A stretch of 64,000 bases of DNA from Chenggangzhangella methanolivorans (GCF_019797865.1 NZ_CP081869.1:3858501-3922500), one strand, 5' to 3'; shown: positions 1 to 10,467, counted from the stretch's first letter. Notes: generated by a model from the letters alone, not told the origin. Numbers and translations: made by a program.

Positions 1-63
1 CGCGGCTCGAGGCCGTGTTTCGGCGGGGCCTGAGCGAGCTATGTAGCGCGGCTGAAGAGGCCG

Positions 64-195
64 ACTGCGCGCTTCGAGACGCTTGGCTGACGCCAAGCTC
101 CTCGAGCCATGAGGGATGTTTGTGGGAGTGAAGCCTCGCACGGTCCTCATGCTGAGGAGCCGTCCGCCAGGACGGCGTCTCGAAGCACGCAGTTC
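64..195. repeat. Dispersed palindromic repeat, copy 1
   Basis: The ends are inverted copies: GCGCTTCGAGACGC on the left and GGCGTCTCGAAGCACGC on the right. The inner arms CTCCTCGAGCCATGAGG and CTCATGCTGAGGAG also pair. The same layout recurs at 8359-8479, 29145-29262, 54543-54660 and 61959-62099. The element sits just upstream of the ggt-like gene. Nothing else recognisable precedes it; bases 1-60 may hold the tail of an upstream gene that cannot be identified. Confidence 0.8.
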
Positions 196-216
196 GTCTC
201 CGCGAATGGAGTTGTG

Positions 217-1842
217 ATGACCCAGAATTTTGACTGGACCGCGGGATATCCGTCGCGCCGCCTACCGATGTTCGGGCGCAACATCGTCTCGACCTCGCAC
301 CCGCTGGCGGCTTCGGTCGGCCTCAAGATCATCAGCCAGGGCGGCAACGCGGTCGACGCCGCGATCGCGACCGCGGCCGCCATGGCGCTGGTCGAGCCCT
401 GCTCCAACGGCCTCGGCTCCGACGCCTACTGCATCGTGTGGGACGGAAAGAAGCTGCACGGCCTTAACGGGTCGGGCAATTCGCCGGAGACCTGGACGCC
501 GGAGTACTTCGCGAAGAAGCACGGCGAGGGTCACGCCCGCCCGCCGATGCGCGGCTGGGACTCGGTGACCGTCCCCGGCGCGATCGGCATGTGGGTCGCG
601 CTGCATGAGCGGTTCGGCAAGCTGCCTTTCGGCGACCTGCTCCAGCCCGCGATCGAGATCGCCGAGCGCGGCTATCTCTGCCCGACGGTGGTGCAGGGCA
701 AATGGGCCGCCGCCGCGCAGGTGAAGGACCTCGTGGCCGCGCCGGGCTTCGCCGAAATGTTCCTGCCGCGCGGCCGGGCTCCGGAAGTCGGCGAGCTCGT
801 GACGCTGAAGGGCGCGGCCAAGATGTTGCGCGCGGGTCGCCGAGACCAAGGGCGCGGCGCTCTATGGCGGCGAGATCGCGCAAGCCATGGAAGCCCATTC
901 GCGCGCCAATGGCGGCTCGATGACCGCCAAGGACATGGCCGGCTTCAAGGCCGAATGGGTCGAGCCGATCGAAAAGAAGTATCGCAGCTACACCGTCCAC
1001 GAGATCCCGCCGAACGGGCAGGGGATCGCGGCGCTGATCGCGCTCGGCATTCTGGGGAACTTCGACCTCGCGGGCATGGCGGCCGACGGCGTCGACGTCA
1101 CCCATCTCGAGATCGAGGCCATGAAACTCGCTTTCGCGGACACCTATGCGCATGTGGCGGACCTCGCCACATGAAGGTGACGCCCGCGCAGCTGCTCGAC
1201 GACGCCTACCTCTCGGAGGCCGCCAAGCTCATCGATCCGAAGCGCGCCCAGAAATTCGCGGCGCGCAATCCCGTGCGGGGCGGCACGATCTACCTCACGG
1301 CCGCCGACGAAAACGGCATGATGGTGAGCTTCATCCAGTCGAACTTCATGGGGTTCGGCTCGGGCGTGTGCCTGCCCGAATGGGGCCTGTCGCTCCAGAA
1401 CCGCGGCCACGGCTTCGTGCTCGATCTGAACCACGCCAACGTGGTCTCGCCGGGCAAGCGCCCGTTCCAGACCATCATCCCGGGCTTCCTGACGAAGGAT
1501 GGCCAGCCGGTGATGAGTTTCGGGGTCATGGGAGGCAACATGCAGCCGCAGGGCCACCTGCAGACGCTCGTCCGCATGATCGACTTCGGCCAGAACCCGC
1601 AAGCCGCCTGCGACGCGCCGCGCTGGCGCTTCAACGCCGGGCTCGACATCAACGTCGAGGCCGGGATGGCGACGGAGACGGTGGCGGCGCTCCGCGAGCG
1701 CGGCCACGAGATGAGCGTCATCAACGACAGCTATCAGGACTTCGGCGCCGGCCAGTTCATCTGGCGGATGGGCGATCCGGCCGTGGAAGGCTATGCGGCC
1801 GCGAGCGATCCCCGCCGCGACGGCTACGCGGCGGTCGGCTGA
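217..1842 (+). pseudogene. Gamma-glutamyltransferase family hydrolase, frameshifted twice
   Basis: The product belongs to the Ntn-hydrolase family that cleaves gamma-glutamyl or related amide bonds after autocatalytic cleavage into two subunits. ATG 217 gives the start MTQNFDWTAGYPSRR. The family motifs SPGKRPFQTIIPGF and GGNMQPQGHLQ are present, and the probable processing site is GGTIYLTAAD with the nucleophilic Thr. The usual second Thr and the His of TTH are replaced by Ile and Tyr. The reading frame moves by one at about 835, where an extra G in GGG would explain it, and moves back at about 1163 where one base seems lost; bases 840-1160 read well only in the second frame. Total length is normal (about 540 residues). 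It lies directly upstream of ridA and may act on an amide or amino-acid conjugate, but the substrate is unknown. Confidence 0.85.
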
Positions 1843-1880
1843 CGGAAAGTATACGAGAGCAAGCCTGCGCCGCCGGCCAT

Positions 1881-1906
1881 TCCCCTCCCCACAATGGGGA
1901 GGGGGC
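1881..1906. repeat. Short GC-rich palindrome (CCCTCCCC/GGGGAGGG type)
   Basis: TCCCCTCCCC and GGGGAGGGGG form a stem around ACAATG. It lies between the ggt-like gene and ridA. Related hairpins occur at 6565-6717 and inside the 5' part of ureG at 30892-31025. Confidence 0.7.
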
Positions 1907-1966
1907 GGAGGCGCCGAGGCTGTTTCGCTGAAATTTGAAGAAACGACGGAAGAAAAGGAGACCGGC

Positions 1967-2431
1967 ATGGCCGGAGAGATCGAAGCCAAGCTCGCCGAAC
2001 TCGGCGTCACCCTGCCTCAGCCGGTCGCGCCGGTGGCGAACTACGTGCCGGCGGTGCTCGCCGGAAAGCTGCTGCACATTTCCGGCCAGTTGCCCATCGG
2101 GCCCGAGGGCTTGAGCCTCAAGGGCACGCTCGGCGCCGGCGTGTCGGTGGAGGACGCGCAAGCCGCCGCCAAGCTCTGCGCCATCAACATCCTGGCGCAG
2201 GCCAAGGCGGCGGTCGGCGATCTCGACAAGATCGTGCGCGTCGTGAAGCTCGGCGCCTTCGTGGCCTCGACCGCGGACTTCTTCGACCAGCCCAAGGTCG
2301 TCAACGGCGCGTCCGACTTCATGGTCGCGGCGCTCGGCGACAAGGGCCGCCACGCCCGCTCGGCGGTCGGCGTCGCCGCGCTGCCGCTCGGCGCCGCGGT
2401 CGAGATCGACGCGATCCTCGAGATCGCGTAA
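1967..2431 (+). CDS. RidA family (YjgF/YER057c/UK114) protein
   Basis: RidA proteins are small trimeric deaminases that remove reactive enamine/imine intermediates. The gene encodes 154 residues starting at ATG 1967, preceded by AGGAG at 1956-1960. Longer in-frame starts run through the upstream palindrome and are unlikely. Sequence signs are the N-terminal LLHISGQLP stretch, the central NILAQAKAAVGDLDKIVRVV helix region and the C-terminal RSAVGVAALPLGAAVEI. This is the longer sub-type near 150 residues, in which the catalytic Arg is not always kept. It follows the ggt-like gene on the same strand and was probably cotranscribed with it. Confidence 0.93.
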   Translation: MAGEIEAKLAELGVTLPQPVAPVANYVPAVLAGKLLHISGQLPIGPEGLSLKGTLGAGVSVEDAQAAAKLCAINILAQAKAAVGDLDKIVRVVKLGAFVASTADFFDQPKVVNGASDFMVAALGDKGRHARSAVGVAALPLGAAVEIDAILEIA

Positions 2432-2440
2432 GGGCGCTTT

Positions 2441-2935
2441 CTAGTCGCCCACCTCAAAGTCGCCCTTCTGGGGCGGCGCGATCGGGGTGAACTGGCACCG
2501 GTCGGGCTTGAGGTCGATCAGGGGCGTCCCGTCGAGGCAGTCGAGGCCGCGCACCAGAACGGTCGCGCCCTCGACGCCGACGAGCCTCGCGAGAGACGTT
2601 CCGATCGGGTTCGGCCGCACGGGCGAGCGCAGCGCGAACACGCCGCGCGTCGTCCCGTCGTTCGCCGGGCTCTGGCGGACGAGATCGCGACGCGACTGGT
2701 CGAGCCAGTAGAGCACCTCGACCCGCTCGAAGTCCTCGAGCCCTGCGAGGCCCTGGGCCCAGGGCTCGAACAGCTCGATGCGGCATGTCGGGCCGTCCTG
2801 GCGCCCCTGCCGAGGGCAGTCGAGCCGCGACGTCCAAGGCGTGCGGATGCGGCCGATGAAGACGAGGCCGGCGTCGGTCGCCGCCGGCGGATCCACCGCC
2901 ACCTCGCCGGACCGGATTTCCTGCAGTCGAACCAT
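2441..2935 (-). CDS. trmO: tRNA (adenine37-N6)-methyltransferase TrmO (TsaA/YaeB/UPF0066 family)
   Basis: TrmO methylates t6A37 of tRNA-Thr using S-adenosylmethionine and has a beta-barrel fold unlike other tRNA methyltransferases. The gene encodes 164 residues starting at ATG 2935. Conserved family blocks are visible: IGRIRTPW near residue 28, FEPWAQGLAGLEDFERVEVLYW in the middle, RSPVRPNPIGTSLARL, and the C-terminal LDGTPLIDLKP. It is convergent with ridA and separated by only a few bases, and looks like a housekeeping gene between two amide-related groups. Confidence 0.92.
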   Translation of the reverse strand: MVRLQEIRSGEVAVDPPAATDAGLVFIGRIRTPWTSRLDCPRQGRQDGPTCRIELFEPWAQGLAGLEDFERVEVLYWLDQSRRDLVRQSPANDGTTRGVFALRSPVRPNPIGTSLARLVGVEGATVLVRGLDCLDGTPLIDLKPDRCQFTPIAPPQKGDFEVGD

Positions 2936-3041
2936 GGGCTTGGCGTTCGAGGCTTTCGCGCGTCATCGCAATTCTAGGCGGCGGAGGCGTTCTGGCCTCC
3001 GCCGCCTGGGAGCCTATACGTTCGAGCCGTCGGCGAAAGCC

Positions 3042-3979
3042 TCAGATCATCGCCTTCGGCAGCATCATGTGGATGCCCTTGTTGCCGTCGACGAGCTGGG
3101 TGACGCGCAGGTCGCCCGCGAGCGAGCACAGCATGTAGGCCTCGTTGCGCGAGAGATTGGAGCGCAGGCAGACGTGCCGCACCATTTCGCGCACCGCCTG
3201 TTTGGCCGCGTCGTCGAGGTCTTCGTCGAGGCCGATCGACATGAGATGCGTCTCGCTTTCGGCGAAGGGGAACTCGACCGCCATGTCCTTGCGCACGGTC
3301 AGGCGGAACGTGCCCTCGATGCCCATTTCGAGCGCCGTGATGCAGACCTCGCCGTCGCCCTGCACGCCATGGCCGTCGCCCGCGAAGAACAGCGCGCCCT
3401 CGTTGAAGACCGGGAGATAGAGGGTGACGCCGGGCTTCAGCTCCTTGTTGTCCATGTTGCCGCCGAAGGCGCGGGGCACCGGCGAGCCGCAGCGGCCCCA
3501 GGCCGGGGGCGGGGCGACGCCCATGATGCCGAAGAACGGATCGAGCGGAATGTCGACGCCCCAGGGCATGGTGCAGACATTGGCCTGGGAGTCGATCTTG
3601 GGGTGGATGGTCTCGTAGTCGGTGAACTCGTCGGGCAGCGTGCCGAGCAGCGGCAGGATCGCGACGAAGCCCCAGTCCATGGTGGGCTTGGCCTCGAGGA
3701 TCTCGACCTGCAGCGTGTCGCCGGGCTCTGCGCCCTCGACATAGATCGGGCCGGTGATGAAGTGCGGTCCGCCGCCCTGGGTGAGCGTGTCGAGCGCCGC
3801 CATGTAATCGGCAGGCACGCGGCTCGCGTCGGGCGGCAGGCATTCCTTGCCGCCGGCCGGGAAGGACGTCAGCGTGACGGTGTCGCCGGAGGCGATCCGG
3901 CAGACCGGCTTCAGCGCGCTGTCCAGATAGCCCCAGACCAGTTTTCAGGCGCGGACGAGATCGTGTGGTGACGGGCCAT
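3042..3979 (-). pseudogene. Acetamidase/formamidase family protein, frameshifted near the N terminus
   Basis: This FmdA_AmdA-family enzyme is expected to hydrolyse a short amide to acid plus ammonia in the cytosol. The reconstructed product is about 312 residues: MARHHTISSAPENL followed by VWGYLDSALKPVCRIASG and then an open frame from 3818 down to TGA at 3042. ATG 3979 has a strong GGAGAGAGGGAG ribosome site. A one-base loss at about 3940 (CAGACCAG where CAGACCAAG is needed) breaks the frame after residue 13. Family blocks include GPIYVEGAEPGD, FGIMGVAPPP, GNMDNKEL and the GDGHGVQGDGE metal-site region. It is the shorter acetamidase-like subtype, distinct from the 409-residue FmdA at 49410. 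It lies directly downstream of urt set 1, suggesting an amide imported by that system. Confidence 0.85.
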
Positions 3980-4002
3980 TGGGCTCCCTCTCTCCAGTTT
4001 CT

Positions 4003-4697
4003 TCAGACGGACATGAATTTTGAGAGCCGCTCGCGGCTCATCTCGGCGCGCGCGCCCTCGTCGACCACCTGGCCGCGCGAGAGCACGACGAAGCGGTCCG
4101 CGACCGCGGTCGCGAAGTCGAGATACTGCTCGACCAGCAGGATCGAGAGCTTTCCCTTGAGGCCGGTCAGCACGGTCTCGATCAGCTGGACGATCGACGG
4201 CTGGACGCCCTCCGTGGGCTCGTCGAGCACCAGCACCTTGGGCTTGGTCACGATCGCGCGGGCGAGGGCGAGCTGCTGCTGCTGGCCGCCCGACAGCGCG
4301 CCGCCGCGCCGTCCTGCCATCTCGCGCAGCACGGGGAAGAGGCCGTAGACCTCCTCGAAGGCTTCCTCCGTCGCGGGGCCGTGCGGGCGGGCCGCCGCCA
4401 CGAGGTTTTCGCGCACCGTGAGCTCGGCGAAGATTTCGCGGCCCTGCGGCACGTAGGCGAAGCCGGCGCGGGACCGTCGGTGGCTCGGCGCGCGCGCCAT
4501 GTCGACGCCGTCGAATTCGATCGCTCCCCGTGTGACGGGGAGCACCCCTGCAAGGCACTTCAGCAGCGTCGACTTGCCCGCGCCGTTTCGCCCGAGCACC
4601 GCGAGGCACTCGCCGGGCGCGATCTCGAAACTGACGCGGCGAAGAGCCTGCGCCGATCCGTAGTGTGCTGGTCGAGGTCGCGGACGGTGAGCTTCAT
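4003..4697 (-). pseudogene. urtE: Urea/short-chain amide ABC transporter ATPase UrtE, set 1, frameshifted
   Basis: This is the second of two cytosolic ATPases that power a branched-chain-type (HAAT) importer for urea or amides. Walker A is LGRNGAGKST, the signature is [14 protein letters not shown], and Walker B is VLVLDEPTEG with the UrtE-typical EGVQPSIVQ. ATG 4697 begins MKLTVRDLDQH. Two extra bases (a repeated AC) at about 4665 break the frame before YGSAQALRRVSFEIAPGE. Apart from that break the sequence is well conserved. Its start lies 4 bp from the stop of urtD in the same operon (urtA-B-C-D-E, then the amidase). Confidence 0.88.
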
Positions 4698-4701
4698 CGC
4701 G

Positions 4702-5419
4702 TCAGCGTCCCAGATAGACGTCGACGACGCGGGCGTCGGTCCGCGCGCGGGCCATGGAGCCTTCGAACAGCGTCCGGCCCTCGTGCAGCACCGTGACCCG
4801 GTCCGCGATGGTCTCGACGAAATCCATGTCGTGCTCGACCACGATGATGGCGCGCTCGGGAGATTTGAGCGCGCGGATCAGCGCCGAGGTGCGCTCGGTC
4901 TCCTCGTCGGGTGAGGCCCGCGACCGGCTCGTCGAGCATCAGCACCTTGGGCTCGGACACCACCACCATGGCGATCTCGAGCCACTGCTTTTGGCCATGC
5001 GCCAGTTCGCCCGCGAGCCTGCCGGCCTCGCCCGCAAGCCCCACCGTTTCGAGCGTCGTCTCGACGCGCTCGCGGGCCGCGGCGTCTTTCGCGCCGCCGA
5101 GGCCGATCTCGACGTTGTCCCGGACCGTCAGCGCCTCGAACACGCTCGGCTTCTGGAATTTACGGCGCACGCCCGAGCGCGCGATCTGGGCTTCGGAGGC
5201 GCGCGTCAGCTCCAGTTTCTCGTCGAAAAGGATGCGGCCCCGCCTGGCGCGGCTCACCCCCGAGATGACGTCGAGCAGCGTCGTCTTTCCGGCTCCGTTC
5301 GGGCCGATCACGGCGCGGACCTCGCCATAGTCGATCGCGAGCGACAGGTCGTCGATCGCGCGAAAGCGGCCGAACTCGACGGTGAGGGCCTCCACCAGAA
5401 CCGCGACCGTCATGGCCAA
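4702..5419 (-). pseudogene. urtD: Urea/short-chain amide ABC transporter ATPase UrtD, set 1, frameshifted
   Basis: The first ATPase of the importer, LivG-like. Walker A is IGPNGAGKTTLLD, the Q-loop/signature area is LAHGQKQWLEIAM (the UrtD form of the ABC signature), and Walker B is VLMLDEPVAGLT. After that motif one extra G in the GGG run at 4909-4911 shifts the frame; restoring it gives DEETERTSALIRAL, the switch motif VVEHDMDFV and the end VVDVYLGR followed by TGA at 4702. The start is ATG 5419 (or ATG 5413). The gene lies between urtC and urtE. Confidence 0.88.
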
Positions 5420-5423
5420 GTTC

Positions 5424-6538
5424 TCATGGCGTGACGTCCTTGGGCTGGAGGGCGTCGCTCCGCGAGATCCAGGTCGGCTTCCAGCGGCCGATGTCCAGGA
5501 GGCCGTTGGGGAAGATCAGCGCGACCAGGATCACGAGCCCGGCCAGCACGAAGGGCCAAAGCTCCGGCATGGTGGCCGACAGCGAGAACTTGATCGCGTT
5601 GACCAGCACCGCGCCGATCACAGCGCCTGCGAGCCGTCCGCGCCCGCCGATCGCGACCCAGACGGCGATCTCGAGCGAGAGTTCGGGCGACAAGACCCGC
5701 GGATTGATGATGCCGACCTGCGGCACGTAGAGCAGGCCCGCTATCCCTGCGAGAACGGCGGAAAGGCACCAGACCCCGAGCTTCAGGCGCAGCGTCTCGT
5801 AGCCGAGCGAGCGCAGCCTCGTCTCGTCGTCGCGGGTCGCGACCAGCAGACGCCCGACCGGCCGATCATCAGCATCCGGCAGGCGACAAGCGCGATCGCC
5901 AACACGACGAGGGACGTCACCGCCAAGGCCTTGGCGACGCCCGGCGTCTGGAACGGCACGCCGAAGATCGTCTGGAACCCGGTCATGCCGTTGTTGCCGC
6001 CGAAGCCGGTGTCGTTCCGGAACATCAGCAGCATCGCCACATAGACGAGCGCCTGCGTGATGATCGCGAAATACACGCCGCCCACACGGGAGCGGAACGA
6101 CACCCAGCCGAACACGAAGGCCACCGCGAAGGAGACTGCGAGCGCAGCTATGAGCGCCACGGGGAAGCTTTCGAGCGGGCCCCACCAGTCCGGCAGCGCC
6201 TTCCAGCCCATGAACTGGACGATGTCGGGCGTGACGCCGGTGGTCGCGACCGAATGCTCCAAGAGGTGCATGCCGATCACATAGCCGCCGATGGCGAAGA
6301 ACAGGCCGTGGCCGAGGCTGAGGATCCCCGCATAGCCCCAGATCAGGTCGAGCGAGAGCGCGAGCAGCGCGAAGCAGGCGAGCTGCCCGACGACGTTGAC
6401 GCGGTAGCCCGAGAGCCCGGGGAAAAGGGTGACCACAAGCGCCGCGAGCGCGACCGCCGCCGCGACGCCGACGAAGATGCGGTCCTCCATCGCGCGCTGG
6501 AGGATGTTGGGCTTGGCCGTCATGGGCGCTGTACCCAC
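5424..6538 (-). pseudogene. urtC: Urea/short-chain amide ABC transporter permease UrtC, set 1, frameshifted
   Basis: An inner-membrane permease of the LivM type with about ten hydrophobic segments. The N-terminal part reads to about 5865 and includes GYAGILSLGHGLFFAIGGY and FGWVSFRSRVGGVYFAIITQA. A one-base loss in GGGCGT near 5862 then shifts the frame, and the rest continues as LLVATRDDETRLRSLGYE through GRGRLAGAVIGAVLV to IFPNGLLDIGRWKP. GTG 6538 or ATG 6523 may start it; neither has a convincing ribosome site. Total length is about 370 residues, normal for UrtC. Confidence 0.88.
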
Positions 6539-6564
6539 GTCGATGGAGCGCGACGTTCCCGTCC

Positions 6565-6717
6565 CCCTCTCCCGCCGAGGCGGGAGAGGGTAAGGGTGAG
6601 GGGCGTCAGCGCCGAAGGTTCAGGATCGAGCGAGACGCAAGCGGACGCGCGGTTCTTGGCGACGTCGGCGCCATGCGCCCTCATCCGTCCCTTCTCCCGC
6701 AAGCGGGAGAAGGGACG
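6565..6717. repeat. Pair of GC-rich hairpin repeats between urtB and urtC of set 1
   Basis: There are two perfect or near-perfect stems: CCCTCTCCCGCC/GGCGGGAGAGGG at 6565-6590 and CGTCCCTTCTCCCGC/GCGGGAGAAGGGACG at 6686-6717. They fill the 200-bp gap in an operon that normally has none, so they look like inserted dispersed repeats. Confidence 0.75.
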
Positions 6718-6740
6718 GCCGGCGTCGCGCCTATGCCCCC

Positions 6741-8337
6741 TCACTTCCGTCGCCCCTTCACCGCGAACAGCCCTTCGGGCCGCCACTGAAGGAATGCGAT
6801 GATCATCAGCAGCACGATGACCTTGGCGGCGACCGCGCCGTAGAGCGGCTCGATCAGCACGTTCACCTGGCCGACGCCGAGCGAAGCGATCACCGTGCCG
6901 GCGAGCGTGCCGACGCCGCCCAGCACCACGACCATGAAGCTGTCGACGATGAAGTTCGAGCCCATCTGCGGGTTCACGTTGTAGATCGGGCAGAGCGCGA
7001 GCCCCGCGAGGCCGGCCAAGCCCGAGCCCAGCCCGAACGCCATCATGTCGACGCGCCGCGTCGCGATGCCGAGGCACCCCGCCATGGCGCGGTTCTGGGT
7101 GACGGCGCGGATTTCCAGGCCGAGCGGCGTGCGCTTCAGGACAAACCACGTGAGAGCCAGCGTCAGGACCGCGAAGACGATCGCGAACAGGCGGTTCCAG
7201 GTGACGATGAAGTCGCCCATCAGCAGGTGCCGCCGGACATCCACCAAGGCGTCGCGAACTGAAGGTTCTGCGTGCCGATCGCGACCCGAACGAGGTTGAC
7301 GATGAGGAGGCTCACCGCCCAGGTGGCGAGCAGCGTCATCAGCGGCCGCGTGTAGAGCCGGCGGACGAGCGTCGCCTCGAGGATCACGCCGACGCCGGAG
7401 GTGGCGAGGAACACGATCGGGATCGCGACGATCAAGTACCAGTCGAGCAGGCCCGGGAAGGCGGCGCGGATCGTCTCCTGCACCGCATAGGTGACATAGG
7501 CCCCGATCATGATGAACTCGCCCTGTGCGAGGTTGATCACGCCCATGAGCCCAAAAATGATCGCGAGCCCCGCCGAGGCCATGAACAGGATCGAGGCGAA
7601 GGACAGGCCGTTGTAGAGCGTGTTGAGCGCGGTCGAGACCTGCAGCCGCCGCTCGATCGAGGCGACGCCGGCGTCGACCGCGGCCTTGAAGGCGGCGTCC
7701 TTGGCGTAGGCCGGGTCCGACGTGAGGCCCGAGATCTGCGTCAGCGACCGCCTGTCGGCGCTCGCCGAGATCCGCTCGATCGCGGCGACCCGCTTCGTGA
7801 CGTCGGGAGAGTTCAGCAGCGCGGCCTGCCCGACGCCGAGGATGCGATCCTTCAGCCCGGCGTCGGTCTCCGCTTCGGCGGCTTTCTCGAAGAGCTCCGG
7901 AGGCAGGGATCCGGCGCGGCGCTCGAGGGCGACGAGCGCCGCGCCCCGCTCGCTCGCCGTCGCGCCTGAAAACAGGCTGGCGGCGGCGCGCGCGTCTCGA
8001 ACAGCGGACGATTCTTGAGGCTCAGCAGCGGCGAGGAGCCCTCACCGGACGCGGCCGGCTCAAGGGTGGCGGCGTTCAGCACGCCGCCGGAGGACGCGAT
8101 GACGGGCGAGGGCCCGCATTTCAGCGTGCGGTCGATCGCTGCGCCTGCGAGCGTCGCGGCCCAGGCGGCGTCGTCCTTCGAAGCCGTCGCGACGCCGTTC
8201 GTCAGGGCGTTGGCGGCCTCGGTCATGCCGGCCGCGCCGCCGCAGGACTGCGCGACGATCGCCGCGCGGTCGAAGGCGAGGGCGGGAAAGCATATCCCCA
8301 ACAGGCAGACGATCATCGCCAAGCGGCCGCTCGCCAT
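6741..8337 (-). pseudogene. urtB: Urea ABC transporter permease UrtB, long form with N-terminal extension, set 1, frameshifted
   Basis: An inner-membrane LivH-type permease. ATG 8337 starts MASGRLAMIVCLLGICFPALA, a plausible Sec leader, followed by a roughly 200-residue extracytoplasmic region before the permease core. The core begins near 7600 with ASAGLAIIFGLMGVINLAQGEF and ends at 6741 with LQWRPEGLFAVKGRRK. The frame breaks at about 8000 (before DARAAASLFSG) and at about 7225 (between PWWMSGG and LLMGDFIVTWNR). The total of about 530 residues matches long UrtB proteins. Sets 2 and 3 carry the short form without the extension, so this transporter is a different lineage. Confidence 0.87.
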
Positions 8338-8358
8338 CGTCCATCGGCCGCCGGACTG

Positions 8359-8479
8359 CATGCTTCGAGACGGCCGCTGTCGCGGCCTCCTCAGCATGAG
8401 GACTGTCTTCGTTTCCCAGACCACAAACCGACCTCATGCCGAGGAGCCGTCCAGAAGACGGCGTCTCGAAGCACGCAGT
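8359..8479. repeat. Dispersed palindromic repeat, copy 2
   Basis: TGCTTCGAGACGGCCGC at the left end and GGCGTCTCGAAGCACGC at the right end are inverted. The inner arms CTCCTCAGCATGAGG and CTCATGCCGAGGAG also pair. It occupies the urtA-urtB gap of set 1 on an operon expected to be cotranscribed. Confidence 0.85.
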
Positions 8480-8517
8480 TCGACGCGTTCAGCGCAATCA
8501 GGGACATGGCTCGGAGA

Positions 8518-9764
8518 TCAGTACTGGCTCATCGGCACAGGCTTCGGCGTGCCGTCGGACTGCCAGAGCACGTCGAAGCCCTGCTTCTCGTTGACCGAGC
8601 CGATGAACACGCCGCGCGAGACGTAGTTGTTCTCGCCCGTCATGCCGATCTTGTAGCCCGAGGGCAGAAAGCTCAGCCCGTCGAACGCCTTCCGGACCTC
8701 CGGCACGTCGAACGAGCCGGCCTTCTTGGCCGCCATCGCCCAGAGGTGCACGGCGTCGTAGGTCGAGACCATCGGGTCGATGGCGACGTCGGGCTTGAAC
8801 GGAGCCTTGGTCTTGGCCACGTAGTCCGCCCAGCTTTTGAGGAACTTGACGTTGGCGTCGCCCTTGGCCTGCTGGAGATAGGCCCAGCAGTTGAGGTGGC
8901 CGACCATCTTGGCGGTGTCGAGGCCCTCGAGGTCGGCCTCCACCATGTCGAGGCCGAGAACGGGCACGTCCGAGGACGAGATGCCCTGGTTGGCGAATTC
9001 GCGCATGAAATCCGGGATCGACGAGCCGACCACGGTCAGCACCACGACGCACTTGCCGCCGGGCGCGTCCGCGAAGGCGCGGACCTGGTTGATCAGCGTC
9101 TGGAAGTTCGAGAAGCCGAAGGGGACGTACTCCTCCTTCCAGGCGCTCTCCTCGATGCCCTTGGACTTCCAGTAGCCCTTGAGCTGCTTGTTGATGGTGC
9201 GCGGCCAGACGTAGTCCGAGCCGATCATGAAGAAGCGCTTGGCCTCGACCCCGTCCGGGCTCATCAGGTAGTCGACGGCCGGCAGAAACGGAGCTCGCGG
9301 GCGGCGAGTTCACATAGACGACGTTCTTGGAGTTCTCGTCGCCCTCGAAATGGAGCGGGTAGAACAGCAGTCCGTCGGCCTGCTCGACGACCGGGAGCAC
9401 GGATTTGCGCGACACGCTCGTCCAGCAGCCGAACAATGCGGCGACCTTGGTCTCCGACAGCATCTGCCGGCCGATCTGGGCGTAGAGCGGCCAGTCGGAG
9501 GCAGGGTCCGACGTCACGATCTCGATCGTCGAGCCGTTGACGCCGCCCCGCGGCGTTGATCTCGTCCGCCGCCATCTTGGCCACGAAATTCATTCGGCCT
9601 TCGAGGTTCGCCATCGTGCCCGAGGAGGAGAACAGGCAGCCGAGCTTCACCGGACCCGCCGCGCGCGCCGAGCGGATGAGCGGCGGGGCGGCGAGCGGAA
9701 GTGCCGCGCCGGCCGCAAGGCCAGCCGTCGTCATGAGGAAGCTTCTGCGGTCGAACTTGCTCAT
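8518..9764 (-). pseudogene. urtA: Urea/short-chain amide ABC transporter substrate-binding protein UrtA, set 1, frameshifted
   Basis: The periplasmic binding protein of the importer. ATG 9764 gives a twin-arginine leader (MSKFDRRSFLMTTAGL, then ALPLAAPPLIRSARA). Conserved UrtA blocks are VKLGCLFSSSGTMA, CWTSVSRKSVLPVVEQ, MIGSDYVWPRTINKQLK and YDAVHLWAMAAKKAGS. The frame breaks at about 9545, where one extra G in a GGGG run fits, and at about 9290 before FLPAVDYLMSPDG. The reconstructed length is about 415 residues, normal for the family. It heads the operon urtA-B-C-D-E-amidase. Confidence 0.88.
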
Positions 9765-10097
9765 CGCCGTCACGCCTTCGCAAAGGATTTTTCGCCCCTG
9801 AAGCTGGAGGCCGAACGCCTTGAGCCGCAAGGCCAAATAAGCGCTCGGCGAGCGCCCGAATTGGGCGCCGGGACGCTGACGAGACCCCAGTGTCAAAAAT
9901 GACAGAGCGGCGCTTCCCGCCGCCGTTTCCGGCGCGACGGTCGGTCCGGCGAAGAGCGTTGAAATCCTTGCTCCTGCGGGCGTCGGCGAGATGGCTGGGT
10001 CGCCTGACGAGAGAGTTGCCAGCGCGGCGAGAGGATCATTCTGCCTTGAGAATGTGCATGCCCGCTCGCACGGCATGACGTCCGCGAGGTAAACGAG
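9765..10097. other. Intergenic region with a small palindrome
   Basis: This 333-bp gap lies between urtA of set 1 (minus) and the HTH gene (plus), so it should hold divergent promoters. The clearest structure is the palindrome TGTCA-AAAA-TGACA at 9891-9904, a possible operator. No convincing sigma-54 site or protein was found. Confidence 0.45.
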
Positions 10098-10445
10098 ATG
10101 GCCGCTTCGCGCCTGACCGACGAGGAGATCGCCGCGCTTCTCCGCGAGGTCTCGAACGGCGCCTCGATGGAGGCGGTCTGCGCCGCCGCGCATGTGTCGA
10201 CGCGCACTTTCTATCGATGGAAACGGAAGTTCGACGGGCTGACGCCTTCCGGCGTCCGTCAGCTCAAGGCGCTGCGGCGGGAGAACGCCGAACTGCGCAG
10301 GCTGTTGGCTGAGCGGAGCGCCCGGCCGGCAGGAGCGCCGTCCATTCCCGACGCGGCCGAGCGCGGCGCGACCGGAACGCGGCTGCGCGAGATGCACGGC
10401 GTGAGCCTCGGCCGGTTCGCGACTGTCCGGATTTCCGGCGGCTGA
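10098..10445 (+). CDS. Transposase OrfA-like helix-turn-helix protein
   Basis: A 115-residue protein with an HTH_Tnp_1 type N terminus (LTDEEIAALLREVSNGAS, then ACAAAHVSTRTFYRWKRK) and a leucine-zipper-like helix (QLKALRRENAELRRLLAE). This is the layout of IS3/IS2-type OrfA proteins. No OrfB with a DDE domain follows and no inverted repeats were seen around it, so it is either a relic or a domesticated DNA-binding protein. The last 35 residues resemble nothing known to me. It lies between urt set 1 and the DMF block. Confidence 0.7.
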   Translation: MAASRLTDEEIAALLREVSNGASMEAVCAAAHVSTRTFYRWKRKFDGLTPSGVRQLKALRRENAELRRLLAERSARPAGAPSIPDAAERGATGTRLREMHGVSLGRFATVRISGG

Positions 10446-10467
10446 TCTCAGCCCTTGAAACGGCGAA

